Origin: Amycolatopsis decaplanina DSM 44594
GTDB taxonomy: Bacteria; Actinomycetota; Actinomycetes; Mycobacteriales; Pseudonocardiaceae
Assembly: GCF_000342005.1 (NCBI RefSeq)
Contig: NZ_AOHO01000063.1
Coordinates: forward strand, 1 to 64,000
Length of the DNA: 64,000 nucleotides
Direction of reading: 5' to 3'
The notes beneath the pieces are model-generated. The model was not told the DNA's origin, made no database searches, and saw nothing but the letters and a program-made list of their open reading frames with translations. This document shows positions 54,842 through 62,273 of the stretch, piece by piece. Both the position numbers and the translations under genes were made by a program. The number at the start of each line of letters is the position of its first letter. The first letter of the stretch is position 1.

Positions 54842-55963
54842 CTAGTGGGCCGGATAGCGGGCGTACCACCGGTCGTCACCCGGTGCGTTCCCGCCGAACT
54901 CCGCGAGCGCGTCGTCCGCCAGCTCTCCGATGACCTCGGACAGTTCCAGCTTCTCCAGCCAGTCCGTCCGCAAGGATTGCTCGCCGTACATCGCGCCGAC
55001 GAGGTTTCCGCAGACCGAGCCCGTCGAGTCGCTGTCACCGCTGTGGTTCACCGACGCGAGCAGCGCGGCGTTCGGGTCCGTGGTGGTCAGGGCGACGTAG
55101 ACCGACATCGAGAGCGCGGTTTCGCCGATGTTCCCCTGGCCGAGCGTTTCGAGCTTCTCCGGCGTCGGCGCCCCTTCGCGGGCCAGCGCGAGCGCCTGGT
55201 CCAGCGCGACGCTCTGCTCTTCGTGGCCCCGGTATTTCTCCAGTTCGGCGCGAGCGGTCGCGACGGCGTCGAGCAACGGTTTCCCGATCAGCAGTTCACG
55301 CACGATCACCGCGAAAGCGCCCGACGAGAGATAACCGCTCGGGTGGCCGTGCGTCAGCGCCGCGCTCTCGGCGCCGAGCCGGAACACCTCGGCGACGTCG
55401 TCCGACCACAGCGCGACCGGCGCCGCGCGCATAATCCCGCCACAGCCCTTCGAGTTGTTCACCGGCTTGTCCATGCCGGCGCGCACGCCTGTCTTGCCGT
55501 ACGCCTCCAGCTCGCTGAAGCAGGTGAGGCCGGGCGCGCGACGGCTGAACAGCTCACGGTTCGTGATCAGCCAGCCGTCCGGTTCCGTGCTCGTGTTCTC
55601 CGGACCGCGCGCCCGTTCCCATGAGACGCCCTGGGTGTGCAGCCAGCGCTGGTAGGCCAGCTGGAGCGACTGCTCGACAGCGGTAGCAGCGGTAGCAAAG
55701 GTCCCTTGCTCCCGGCGCGCGGCGGCATGGGCCCTGATCAGGCCTTCCAGGGTGAACAGCGTCATCTGGGTGTCGTCGGTGATCCGACCGATCCCGCCGT
55801 ACGCGGGGATGAGGTCGGTGATCCCGGCGGGTCCCGCGATCTCCCGGATGCGGTCGATCGAGTCGAACTCGGTCTTCGCGCCCAGCGCGTCGCCGATCGC
55901 CCCGGCGAACAGGCTGCCGCGCAGCCGCGACCTGGTCGCCGGATGTTGAAGCCACTCGCGCAT
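54842..55963 (-). CDS. ADP-ribosylglycohydrolase, metal site intact
   Basis: 373 aa. Full ARH pattern: FAGAIGDALGAKTEF, TDDTQM at residues 62–67, NNSKGCGGIMRAAPVAL, HGHPSGYLSSGAF, and NHSGDSDSTGSVCGN with D310/D312 as metal ligands. An active enzyme is expected. Residues 83–98 (RREQGTFATAATAVEQ) are an unusual insertion encoded by the repeat fragment shared with 39559–39583. GAGGAG lies 10 nt before the ATG, and the upstream pseudo-ARH ends 4 nt before it. It may remove ADP-ribose from targets of a toxin. Confidence 0.9.
   Translation of the reverse strand: MREWLQHPATRSRLRGSLFAGAIGDALGAKTEFDSIDRIREIAGPAGITDLIPAYGGIGRITDDTQMTLFTLEGLIRAHAAARREQGTFATAATAVEQSLQLAYQRWLHTQGVSWERARGPENTSTEPDGWLITNRELFSRRAPGLTCFSELEAYGKTGVRAGMDKPVNNSKGCGGIMRAAPVALWSDDVAEVFRLGAESAALTHGHPSGYLSSGAFAVIVRELLIGKPLLDAVATARAELEKYRGHEEQSVALDQALALAREGAPTPEKLETLGQGNIGETALSMSVYVALTTTDPNAALLASVNHSGDSDSTGSVCGNLVGAMYGEQSLRTDWLEKLELSEVIGELADDALAEFGGNAPGDDRWYARYPAH
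55689..55713. repeat. Repeat fragment, copy inside the ARH gene
   Basis: Matches 39559–39583 with one base change. On the coding strand it reads as EQGTFATA within the ARH insertion at residues 83–98. Confidence 0.65.
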
Positions 55964-55967
55964 TTCT

Positions 55968-58040
55968 CTACTGATCTCCTCGTGGATACCGTTTCGCGTC
56001 CCAGCGCCGCCGCTCTTCGGGCTCGCGGGGCAGGCCGAAGCGGTTGAAGTAGTAATAGGCGTCGCCCGCCATGGCGTCGACGACGCCGAGGTCGGCATAC
56101 GCGGCGAGCCACGACTCCGGCAGACCGGGAACGGTGAGCCTGGCGCCGACCATCGCCCCGGTCAGCGCCGCGGTCACCGTGCCGCCGCGCGCGGCCAGTG
56201 CGAGCGCGGTTTCGGCGTCGTACCCCCGCTTGGCGGCGGCGAACAGGGCTCTGCCGAGCACCGATAGCGGCGTCCTGCCGTCCCCGATGCTGTCGAACTG
56301 CTCGATGTCGTCGCCGTCGATGTCGTTCCTGAGGTCGAGCACGGTCTTGACCAGGTCGCCGACCTCACCGCTGTACTCGTCGAAGCCCTCGAGGAAGTTC
56401 GCGACCGCCGGTTCGCCGTCCCGGGCCGCGAGCTGGGCGCGGAAGACGTTCACCAGCAGTTCGGCGCCGTGGACGACCTCGTGACCGGCGGCGGAGCCGA
56501 CCAGTTCGCGGACGACCTTCATCGCGTAGAAGGTGCTGTCCGCGGGGCCTTGCACCCCACCGGTCACCGTCGCGGCGAGCGCGGTCGCCAGCATGGCCGA
56601 GAACTCCGCGGGGGCCGGTCCGGCGGCCGCGGTGGCCTTGGCGACCCAGCCGTCCGGCCGTCCGCCCGCGGGCAGCGAAGCCGGGATCTCGGGCTTTTCC
56701 GGAGTCGGGTCCAGCCCGCGGATCACCGATTCGGTGTGGAACAGCAACTGCCGGGTCAGCCCGCCGAGTGGCAAGCCGTCGGCGGGATCCGCGCCCGAGC
56801 CGAGCGCGTCTCCGAGCGCGAAGCCGACGTACGCGCCGAGAAGCCGCGGGTATGCGAAGCTGCCGACGGGGAGCGTCGGGTCGTAGAACTTCCCGAACGT
56901 CCAAGCGCTCGGGCGCGGCTCGCCGTCGTCATAGAAGTGCGTCACGAGGCCGTTGGCGAACAGGTCTGCGGGCAGTTCCGGCAGCGGACGCCCGTCGTAC
57001 TTCGCCCGGGAGCGCCGGAACGCCAGCGTCGCGCCGCGGGTGTAGCGGACGAGTTCGCCGGTGCTGAGCGGATGGCCGTTGTCCCGGGCCTGGTCGACGA
57101 GGCTCCGCAGGTTCGAGGTGGCCGAGCCGAGATCCTGGCCGTACTCCTCTTGAAGAGCTTTGAGCGCCTCCCCGTACTCCTCGCCGAAGTAAGCGGGACG
57201 CCCGACGGACTCGGGGCGCTCGGTACCCGCCGGGAGGTCGAGATCCGCGACCTGACGCAGCGTCTCCGGGTAGACGTTGAAGGTCTCCGGACGACCGGGG
57301 TTGACCAGCAGGCCGACCCCGGGAGTGTCCTTGGCCCGGCGCAGGAGCACGCGGGGCTGGATCCGCTGCCACACCGTGTACTCCGATGGGACCTGCGCCT
57401 CGGAGGTGTAGACGACGAACCGCACGCCCGCGTCTCCGAAGTCGCGGACCTGCAGGTGGCCGTCTTTCGCCGGGGCGAGGACGTCGAGGTCGAGCATCCA
57501 GTGGACGAACTCCTCCGGGGTGATCCACTCGACGCGGAGGTAGCCGAGAAGCGTCTCGACGGGGCTTTCCGGTGCCGGGCGGCCGGAGAAACGCGGCCCC
57601 GGCCGGTGATCCGGGTTCGCGCGGACCGCGCCGGTGGGCTCGCCGTGGAGCGTGTGCTGCTCCCAGCGCAGGATCGCCGCCTTCGGCACGGGCAAGCCGG
57701 GGACCGCGGCCGGATCGAACTCGGGATCGACGACCTCCGCCCACCGGGTGAACGCGTCGTCACCACCGTCGCCGCCCGTGGCCGAAACCGCCATCAGTTC
57801 CAGGTCGAGGCGGATCTCGCCGCCGTCGTCCGGGACGAAGGCGACCGGGCTGGGGAACAGGCCGGCGCCGGGGTCGGTCCCGTCGAGCCAGCCGACGGTG
57901 TTGTAGGTGACGTTCCAGCCGTCGGTCGCGCGCACGACGTAGTCGCGGCGGACCCGCAGCGCACCGGTCCCCTCCCCGCCTCGGCCCGTCAGCCACTCCT
58001 CGACGCGGCTGACGGCTTCCTCTTCGTTCATCGTCCCCAT
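55968..58040 (-). CDS. YrhB/Imm35-like – SseB-like – degenerate ARH fusion protein
   Basis: 690 aa. N-part (1–85): EEEAVSRVEEWLTGRG and DGWNVTYNTVGWLDGTD, like YrhB/Imm35 immunity domains. Middle: RFVVYTSEAQVPSEYTVWQR and VGLLVNPGRPETFNVYPETL, like SseB N-terminal domains. The C-terminal ~300 residues align with ARH (LLGAYVGFALGDALG) but TDDTQM is replaced by LTRQLL and the DSDSTG motif by GGTVTA, so metal binding and catalysis should be lost. ATG 58040 or 58031. It lies 11 nt after its paralogue. Taken as polyimmunity or decoy; inferred. Confidence 0.78.
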   Translation of the reverse strand: MGTMNEEEAVSRVEEWLTGRGGEGTGALRVRRDYVVRATDGWNVTYNTVGWLDGTDPGAGLFPSPVAFVPDDGGEIRLDLELMAVSATGGDGGDDAFTRWAEVVDPEFDPAAVPGLPVPKAAILRWEQHTLHGEPTGAVRANPDHRPGPRFSGRPAPESPVETLLGYLRVEWITPEEFVHWMLDLDVLAPAKDGHLQVRDFGDAGVRFVVYTSEAQVPSEYTVWQRIQPRVLLRRAKDTPGVGLLVNPGRPETFNVYPETLRQVADLDLPAGTERPESVGRPAYFGEEYGEALKALQEEYGQDLGSATSNLRSLVDQARDNGHPLSTGELVRYTRGATLAFRRSRAKYDGRPLPELPADLFANGLVTHFYDDGEPRPSAWTFGKFYDPTLPVGSFAYPRLLGAYVGFALGDALGSGADPADGLPLGGLTRQLLFHTESVIRGLDPTPEKPEIPASLPAGGRPDGWVAKATAAAGPAPAEFSAMLATALAATVTGGVQGPADSTFYAMKVVRELVGSAAGHEVVHGAELLVNVFRAQLAARDGEPAVANFLEGFDEYSGEVGDLVKTVLDLRNDIDGDDIEQFDSIGDGRTPLSVLGRALFAAAKRGYDAETALALAARGGTVTAALTGAMVGARLTVPGLPESWLAAYADLGVVDAMAGDAYYYFNRFGLPREPEERRRWDAKRYPRGDQ

Positions 58041-58051
58041 TCCAGAATCTT

Positions 58052-60298
58052 TCACCAGCGCGGATATCGCTGGGCCCAGCCGTCGACCTCGTGCAGCGCC
58101 GAGTGGCGGTCGAAGTGCCAGAACGCGTCCGTGGCGATGTTCTCCACCAGGTAGCGCAGTTCCAGTTGCTCGACCCACTTCTGCGGCAGACCGGGGATAC
58201 CGGTGCGGGCGCCGAGCAGCGCGCCCGCGATGGCACCGGTGATCGCGCTGCGGCCCGAGTGGTTGACCGACCGCAGCAGTGCCTGCTCCGGGTAGTTCTC
58301 GAAACCGGACAGCGCCGCGAACGCGCGGCCCAGCACGGAGAGCGTGCCCTTGCCGTCGCCGATCAGCTCCGGGACCCGCAGATCGGGCAGGCCGTGCTTG
58401 CCGAAGAACGGCACCGATTCCGCGACCATCGCCTTGAGATCCGCCCAGACCGGTCCCCGCTGGTGCGGGTTCTGGTCGCTGAAGATCTCACGTGAGGTGT
58501 TCCAGATCGGGTAGCTGAACGCCTCCGAGGTCAGCGCGGGTTCGAACAGCCAGCTCAGGTAGGTCGCCGCTTCGACGTCGACCTCACCGGGATGCGTCAC
58601 CGCGACGAGGTCGCGCACCGCTTGGCGTACGCCGCCGCTCATCGCGCTCCCCGGTCCCGCCGCGGTCATCGCCGCCGGCAGCGCCGCGACCAGCGCGTCC
58701 GGCCCGCTCATCGGCATCGCCGTCGGCGAAACGGTCGCCAGCGCGTGGTAGGCGTTCAGTTCGGCGTCGTCGGGGGTGCGGCGGACGCGGAGTTCCGGCA
58801 CCTTCACGAGCCAGCCGTCGGCGTTGTCCAGCGGTGCGCCCTGGGTGTGCAGCCAGCGCATCAGCGAGTTTCGGGCGACCGTCCCGAGCGCCTTCTCGGC
58901 GTCGCGGTTCTCCGGCTGCTCGCGATGCGGGCTGCGGATCACGGCCTCGGTGTAGAACAGCAGCCGCTGGGTGAGCGGCCCGAACCGGCCGGGCTGGTCG
59001 AACGCGACCGTCAGATCGGTGACCCCGTCCGGGCCGTAGGTGTTGTGGATCTCGTCGAGCCGCATCCGGTCGACGGCCGCCCCGAGTGCCTCACCGAGCG
59101 CGAAGCCCACGTACGCGCCCGTGACGCGCTGCCAGCCGTAGCGCGAGCTGGAGCGGTCTCGGTCGAAGTACTTGCCGAAGGTGTCCAGCCGCGGCTGGAT
59201 CTGCCCCTCGTTGTCGTAGCCCGGCGCCAGCCCGTTCACGCGCAGGTCGTTCGGGCGGACGCGGGGTGGCTCCGGCTGCTTGAGCCGCGCCAGCCACGAC
59301 TGGCCGAGGACGGTCTTCTGGCATTCCTCGGCGGTCAGTTCGAACCCGCGGCGGCGTGCCCGTTCGGCGGCGGCCAGCGGCGGCTTCACCGGTTCGGGCA
59401 GGCCCATCTTCGCGGCCGTTTCGGCGGCGAGGGTCTCCAGCTCCGGATCCGCTTCGGGGCAGCGTTCGTTGACGTCGACCCCCGGGCCCCGGCGCGGGAA
59501 CCGCAGGGCGGTCTCGGCGAGTTCGGCGCCGCTGACGTCCTCGAACGTCGCGGGACCGCCGTTGATCACGAGGTTCGGTGGGCTCTCGTACCCGGCGAGG
59601 GTGGCGATGTCGACCTTCCAGTACCCGTGTTCGCGGGACGGGAGGTTCCTGGTCGAGCTGAACACCCTCAGCTCGGCGCGTTCCTCGTTGAAGTAGAACC
59701 GCTCCGTCTTGCCCGACGCCAGGTCGAGCGGGACGTAGACCTCGCACCGCAGCAGACCGATGAGCAGCTGTTCCCTGGTCAGCCAGCCGACGCTGGCGAA
59801 CGACAGCAGCGTTTCGAGCTTGTTCTCCGGCTTCGGGTAGCCACGGCGGACCGGACCGGCCTTGTACTCGGGGTTCTCCCGTTCTTCCCCGGTCTGCACG
59901 CCGTCCGCGTTGACCTTGACCCAGCCCGCGACGACCACCGGCGGGACGCCGAGGTCACCGAGCCCGGCCTTGGCGTACTCGGGGTCGACGACCTCGCGCC
60001 AAGCCTCCTGGCCGGGGAACGCGACCGGGACGCTGAGCCCGCCGGGCTGCGGATGCGCCTGGCGCAGCTCGCCGTCGGGTTCGCGGACGATCACCGACGG
60101 CGGCGGGAAGATCTCCTTCTCGGCATGACCCTCGTCGAGGAAGGCGATCGTGTTGTAGGGGACCGACCAGCCTTCGGGGATGCGCAGGACCTTCTCGTGG
60201 TTCACGCGCAGGCCGGCGCCGCCCGGTTCGGACACGTCCGGACCGTGGACCGCGCGCAGCCACTCTTCGACCTTGGCTACCGCTTCCGCCGATTCCAC
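58052..60298 (-). CDS. YrhB/Imm35-like – SseB-like – degenerate ARH fusion protein (paralogue)
   Basis: 748 aa, GTG start immediately after the upstream TAG. Same order: AEAVAKVEEWLRAVHG and EGWSVPYNTIAFLDEGH in the N-part; ELRVFSSTRNLPSREHGYWK and PPNLVINGGPATFEDVSG in the middle; ARH fold from TGAYVGFALGEALG with RWLHTQG, as in the intact ARH. Here TDDTQM is GPLTQR and HSGDSDSTG is HSGRSAITG, so the Asp ligands are lost while the rest of the fold is kept. It comes between the two TNT-like proteins in one unit. Predicted non-catalytic; function inferred. Confidence 0.78.
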   Translation of the reverse strand: MESAEAVAKVEEWLRAVHGPDVSEPGGAGLRVNHEKVLRIPEGWSVPYNTIAFLDEGHAEKEIFPPPSVIVREPDGELRQAHPQPGGLSVPVAFPGQEAWREVVDPEYAKAGLGDLGVPPVVVAGWVKVNADGVQTGEERENPEYKAGPVRRGYPKPENKLETLLSFASVGWLTREQLLIGLLRCEVYVPLDLASGKTERFYFNEERAELRVFSSTRNLPSREHGYWKVDIATLAGYESPPNLVINGGPATFEDVSGAELAETALRFPRRGPGVDVNERCPEADPELETLAAETAAKMGLPEPVKPPLAAAERARRRGFELTAEECQKTVLGQSWLARLKQPEPPRVRPNDLRVNGLAPGYDNEGQIQPRLDTFGKYFDRDRSSSRYGWQRVTGAYVGFALGEALGAAVDRMRLDEIHNTYGPDGVTDLTVAFDQPGRFGPLTQRLLFYTEAVIRSPHREQPENRDAEKALGTVARNSLMRWLHTQGAPLDNADGWLVKVPELRVRRTPDDAELNAYHALATVSPTAMPMSGPDALVAALPAAMTAAGPGSAMSGGVRQAVRDLVAVTHPGEVDVEAATYLSWLFEPALTSEAFSYPIWNTSREIFSDQNPHQRGPVWADLKAMVAESVPFFGKHGLPDLRVPELIGDGKGTLSVLGRAFAALSGFENYPEQALLRSVNHSGRSAITGAIAGALLGARTGIPGLPQKWVEQLELRYLVENIATDAFWHFDRHSALHEVDGWAQRYPRW

Positions 60299-61777
60299 CT
60301 ACTCGATCCTCTCCAGGCTGCCGTCGGACACGTGCTCGGCGATGGTCCTCGGGAGCACGTAGGCCACCGCCCCACCGGGCATGTTCGCCCAAGGGACGGT
60401 GACACCGATGATCACGTGGAGCGGGCGTCGCAGCCGGTAGGTCCCACCGACACGCTCCCGTTCCAGCGGCAGGGACGTCGTGGCGAACCGTACCCCTCCG
60501 TGGTGAACCAGATTGCCGGTTTCCTCGCCGAACCGCAGTACGACCGTACCGGCGACCATCCGGCTGACGCGCTTGTTGCGGAGCAAGGTGAGGGGAGGCT
60601 CACCCGGCGCCGCCCGCACCGGCCAGTCGGCGAGTTCCTTCGCCGTCTCCAGTGGCGTCTCGTGTCCGGCGGTCATCCTCGCCGGATGCAGCAGAACCGC
60701 GCCGAGGAGCTGATGCGACGCGTCTTCGAGCTTGTCGAAGTACTTCGGCGAGACCGCGGCGCCGCCCGAGTAGGCCGCGACCTCCCAGCCCTTCTCGGTG
60801 AAGTTGAGGCACCAGGCGCCGTCCGCGCGGTCGCCGATGCGGTAGGCCTCCGGCCAGACGGCGTGCTCGCCGAGCCTGCTGACCAGCACGACCAGGAGTT
60901 CTTCGTCGGTCAGCGCCGGATTCGGCGACGTCTCCAGCTCCGCGGCGATGTCGCCTTCGGTCTTCTTGACGTCGGAGCGGCCCGGTTTCGGCCGCGGCTT
61001 GCCGAGCAGATCCGCTTCCGCGGTCCGCCGCACGAGGTGCTCGACGTACGGCGGCTGGAACCGCTGGCCCCGGATGTGCTCCACCAGCTCCGGCTCCGGC
61101 GAGATCCCGTATTTCCGCAGGTAGTGCGGCACGGACGCGTGCCAGATCCAGGTGCCGTCGGTGTGGTAGCTCTCCGGGACGTCGCCGTCGGCCTCCGGAT
61201 CGAAGATGTCCTTGCCGAGACCGCTGCCGGAGAGGATCGCCGGTTCACGCTCGAGGTACTGGGCGATCAGCGGCGCTTCCGACTCGTCGAGCTCCGGTCT
61301 GTCCACCACCGGCGGCTCGCCCTCGGTGTACGCGTCGACGATCCGGGCGTGCCGGAACTCGACGCGCAACGGCAGCTGCGCGCGGAGCCGCCACCAGTCC
61401 GGGATGTGCTCGTCTTCTCGAGGGAACGCGGCCAGCTCGTCCGGGTACGCCGAGGACGGCGGTGCCTCGGTCCACGCCGGCTCGTCGTCGAGGGTGAAGT
61501 CGAAGTCGAAGGTGCCATCGGGCTTCAGCGTGAACCGGGACTGAAGCCAGGTCCCCCGGCCGGTCGCGTACATACCGGTGCGGAGCCTGCCGAAAAGATC
61601 GTTCAGCTCGGGTGCGGGCGCGAGGTTGTGGCCCTCGAGTTCGGTGTGCTCCCCGGCCTGCCGGAAATCGGCGACCGCGGCATGGGCGGGGTCGGTGATA
61701 CCCGCCAGGATGAGCCTGCCGATCTGGACCAGCAGCCCGCGCTGTTGTTCCGGAGTGAGTTGTTCCACGTGAATCAT
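60299..61777 (-). CDS. YezG-like + TNT-like fusion protein (second copy)
   Basis: 492 aa. YezG/DUF600-like module at the start: LTPEQQRGLLVQIGRLILAG, TWLQSRFTLKPDGTFDFDFT, FPREDEHIPDWW. Central module: TDGTWIWHASVPHYLRKYGI as in the 52873 protein. C-terminal TNT-like domain (~395–492): VLRFGEETGNLVHH, TYRLRRPLHVIIG, PWANMPGGAVAYVLPR. The same Q-to-A change in GGAVAY suggests a non-catalytic TNT fold. No export signal. It begins 29 nt after the 155-aa gene and ends where the pseudo-ARH starts. Confidence 0.78.
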   Translation of the reverse strand: MIHVEQLTPEQQRGLLVQIGRLILAGITDPAHAAVADFRQAGEHTELEGHNLAPAPELNDLFGRLRTGMYATGRGTWLQSRFTLKPDGTFDFDFTLDDEPAWTEAPPSSAYPDELAAFPREDEHIPDWWRLRAQLPLRVEFRHARIVDAYTEGEPPVVDRPELDESEAPLIAQYLEREPAILSGSGLGKDIFDPEADGDVPESYHTDGTWIWHASVPHYLRKYGISPEPELVEHIRGQRFQPPYVEHLVRRTAEADLLGKPRPKPGRSDVKKTEGDIAAELETSPNPALTDEELLVVLVSRLGEHAVWPEAYRIGDRADGAWCLNFTEKGWEVAAYSGGAAVSPKYFDKLEDASHQLLGAVLLHPARMTAGHETPLETAKELADWPVRAAPGEPPLTLLRNKRVSRMVAGTVVLRFGEETGNLVHHGGVRFATTSLPLERERVGGTYRLRRPLHVIIGVTVPWANMPGGAVAYVLPRTIAEHVSDGSLERIE

Positions 61778-61805
61778 CGCGCCCGGTTCGGCCGGCTGAG
61801 CGGGC

Positions 61806-62273
61806 TCATTCCGAGTCCCCTTCCTCCGGTGGTTCGTATCCGGGGAAACGCGGCTCCGCCCGGAACGACGGCGGCTCCCCGGCGGCGCGGCGGGCCAGCT
61901 CGTCCTCCCACATCTTGAAGGTGCGCTTGCGCAGTGACTGGATCAAGGCCGATTCCTGCGGTTCCACGCGACGGTTCTCGCGCCTTGCCTGCTGGTAGAG
62001 GCCGTCGATGGTCTCGTACAGCGCGAAGATCGGACCGCTGCCCTTGAGGTACCGCTCGCGGGCGCGCTCGGTCTCCTGGACGAACTTCTCTTCGGACACC
62101 TTGCTGATGTCCGAACTCGCCATCGCCCACATGACCTCGCGCACGTGCTCCGGCTTTTCGTCGAACTCGCCGGAGCGCAGGTTGAGGAGGTAACCCGTCA
62201 GCCCACCGTCGGGCGTCGACTCGATGCGGTAGGTCTTCCCGAAGTAGGTGTAGAAGGACGGTGTCTGGATCAC
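61806..62273 (-). CDS. Small protein next to the toxin; candidate cognate immunity protein
   Basis: 155 aa, no signal peptide. Begins MIQTPSFYTYFGKTYRIEST, with GYLLNLRSGEFDEKPEH, then a long charged helical region (VSEEKFVQETERARERYLKG, LYQQARRENRRVEP) and an acidic Pro-rich tail. I do not recognise a named family. Its GTG overlaps the toxin stop codon (GTGA), the classic place for the cognate immunity gene of a polymorphic toxin. Assignment is by position only. Confidence 0.72.
   Translation of the reverse strand: MIQTPSFYTYFGKTYRIESTPDGGLTGYLLNLRSGEFDEKPEHVREVMWAMASSDISKVSEEKFVQETERARERYLKGSGPIFALYETIDGLYQQARRENRRVEPQESALIQSLRKRTFKMWEDELARRAAGEPPSFRAEPRFPGYEPPEEGDSE

Noticed and set aside
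61761..61776. TGTTCCACGTGAATCA, 14/16 match to parS, at the start of the second TNT-like gene
   Set aside because: It overlaps coding sequence and a start codon, lacks symmetry at the outer bases and lies 31 kb from the parS cluster, so chance similarity is likely.
58592..61918. 1108-residue plus-strand open frame across the pseudo-ARH and TNT-like genes
   Set aside because: Antisense shadow: Arg/Gly/Leu-rich without domains; the minus-strand genes have clear domain matches.
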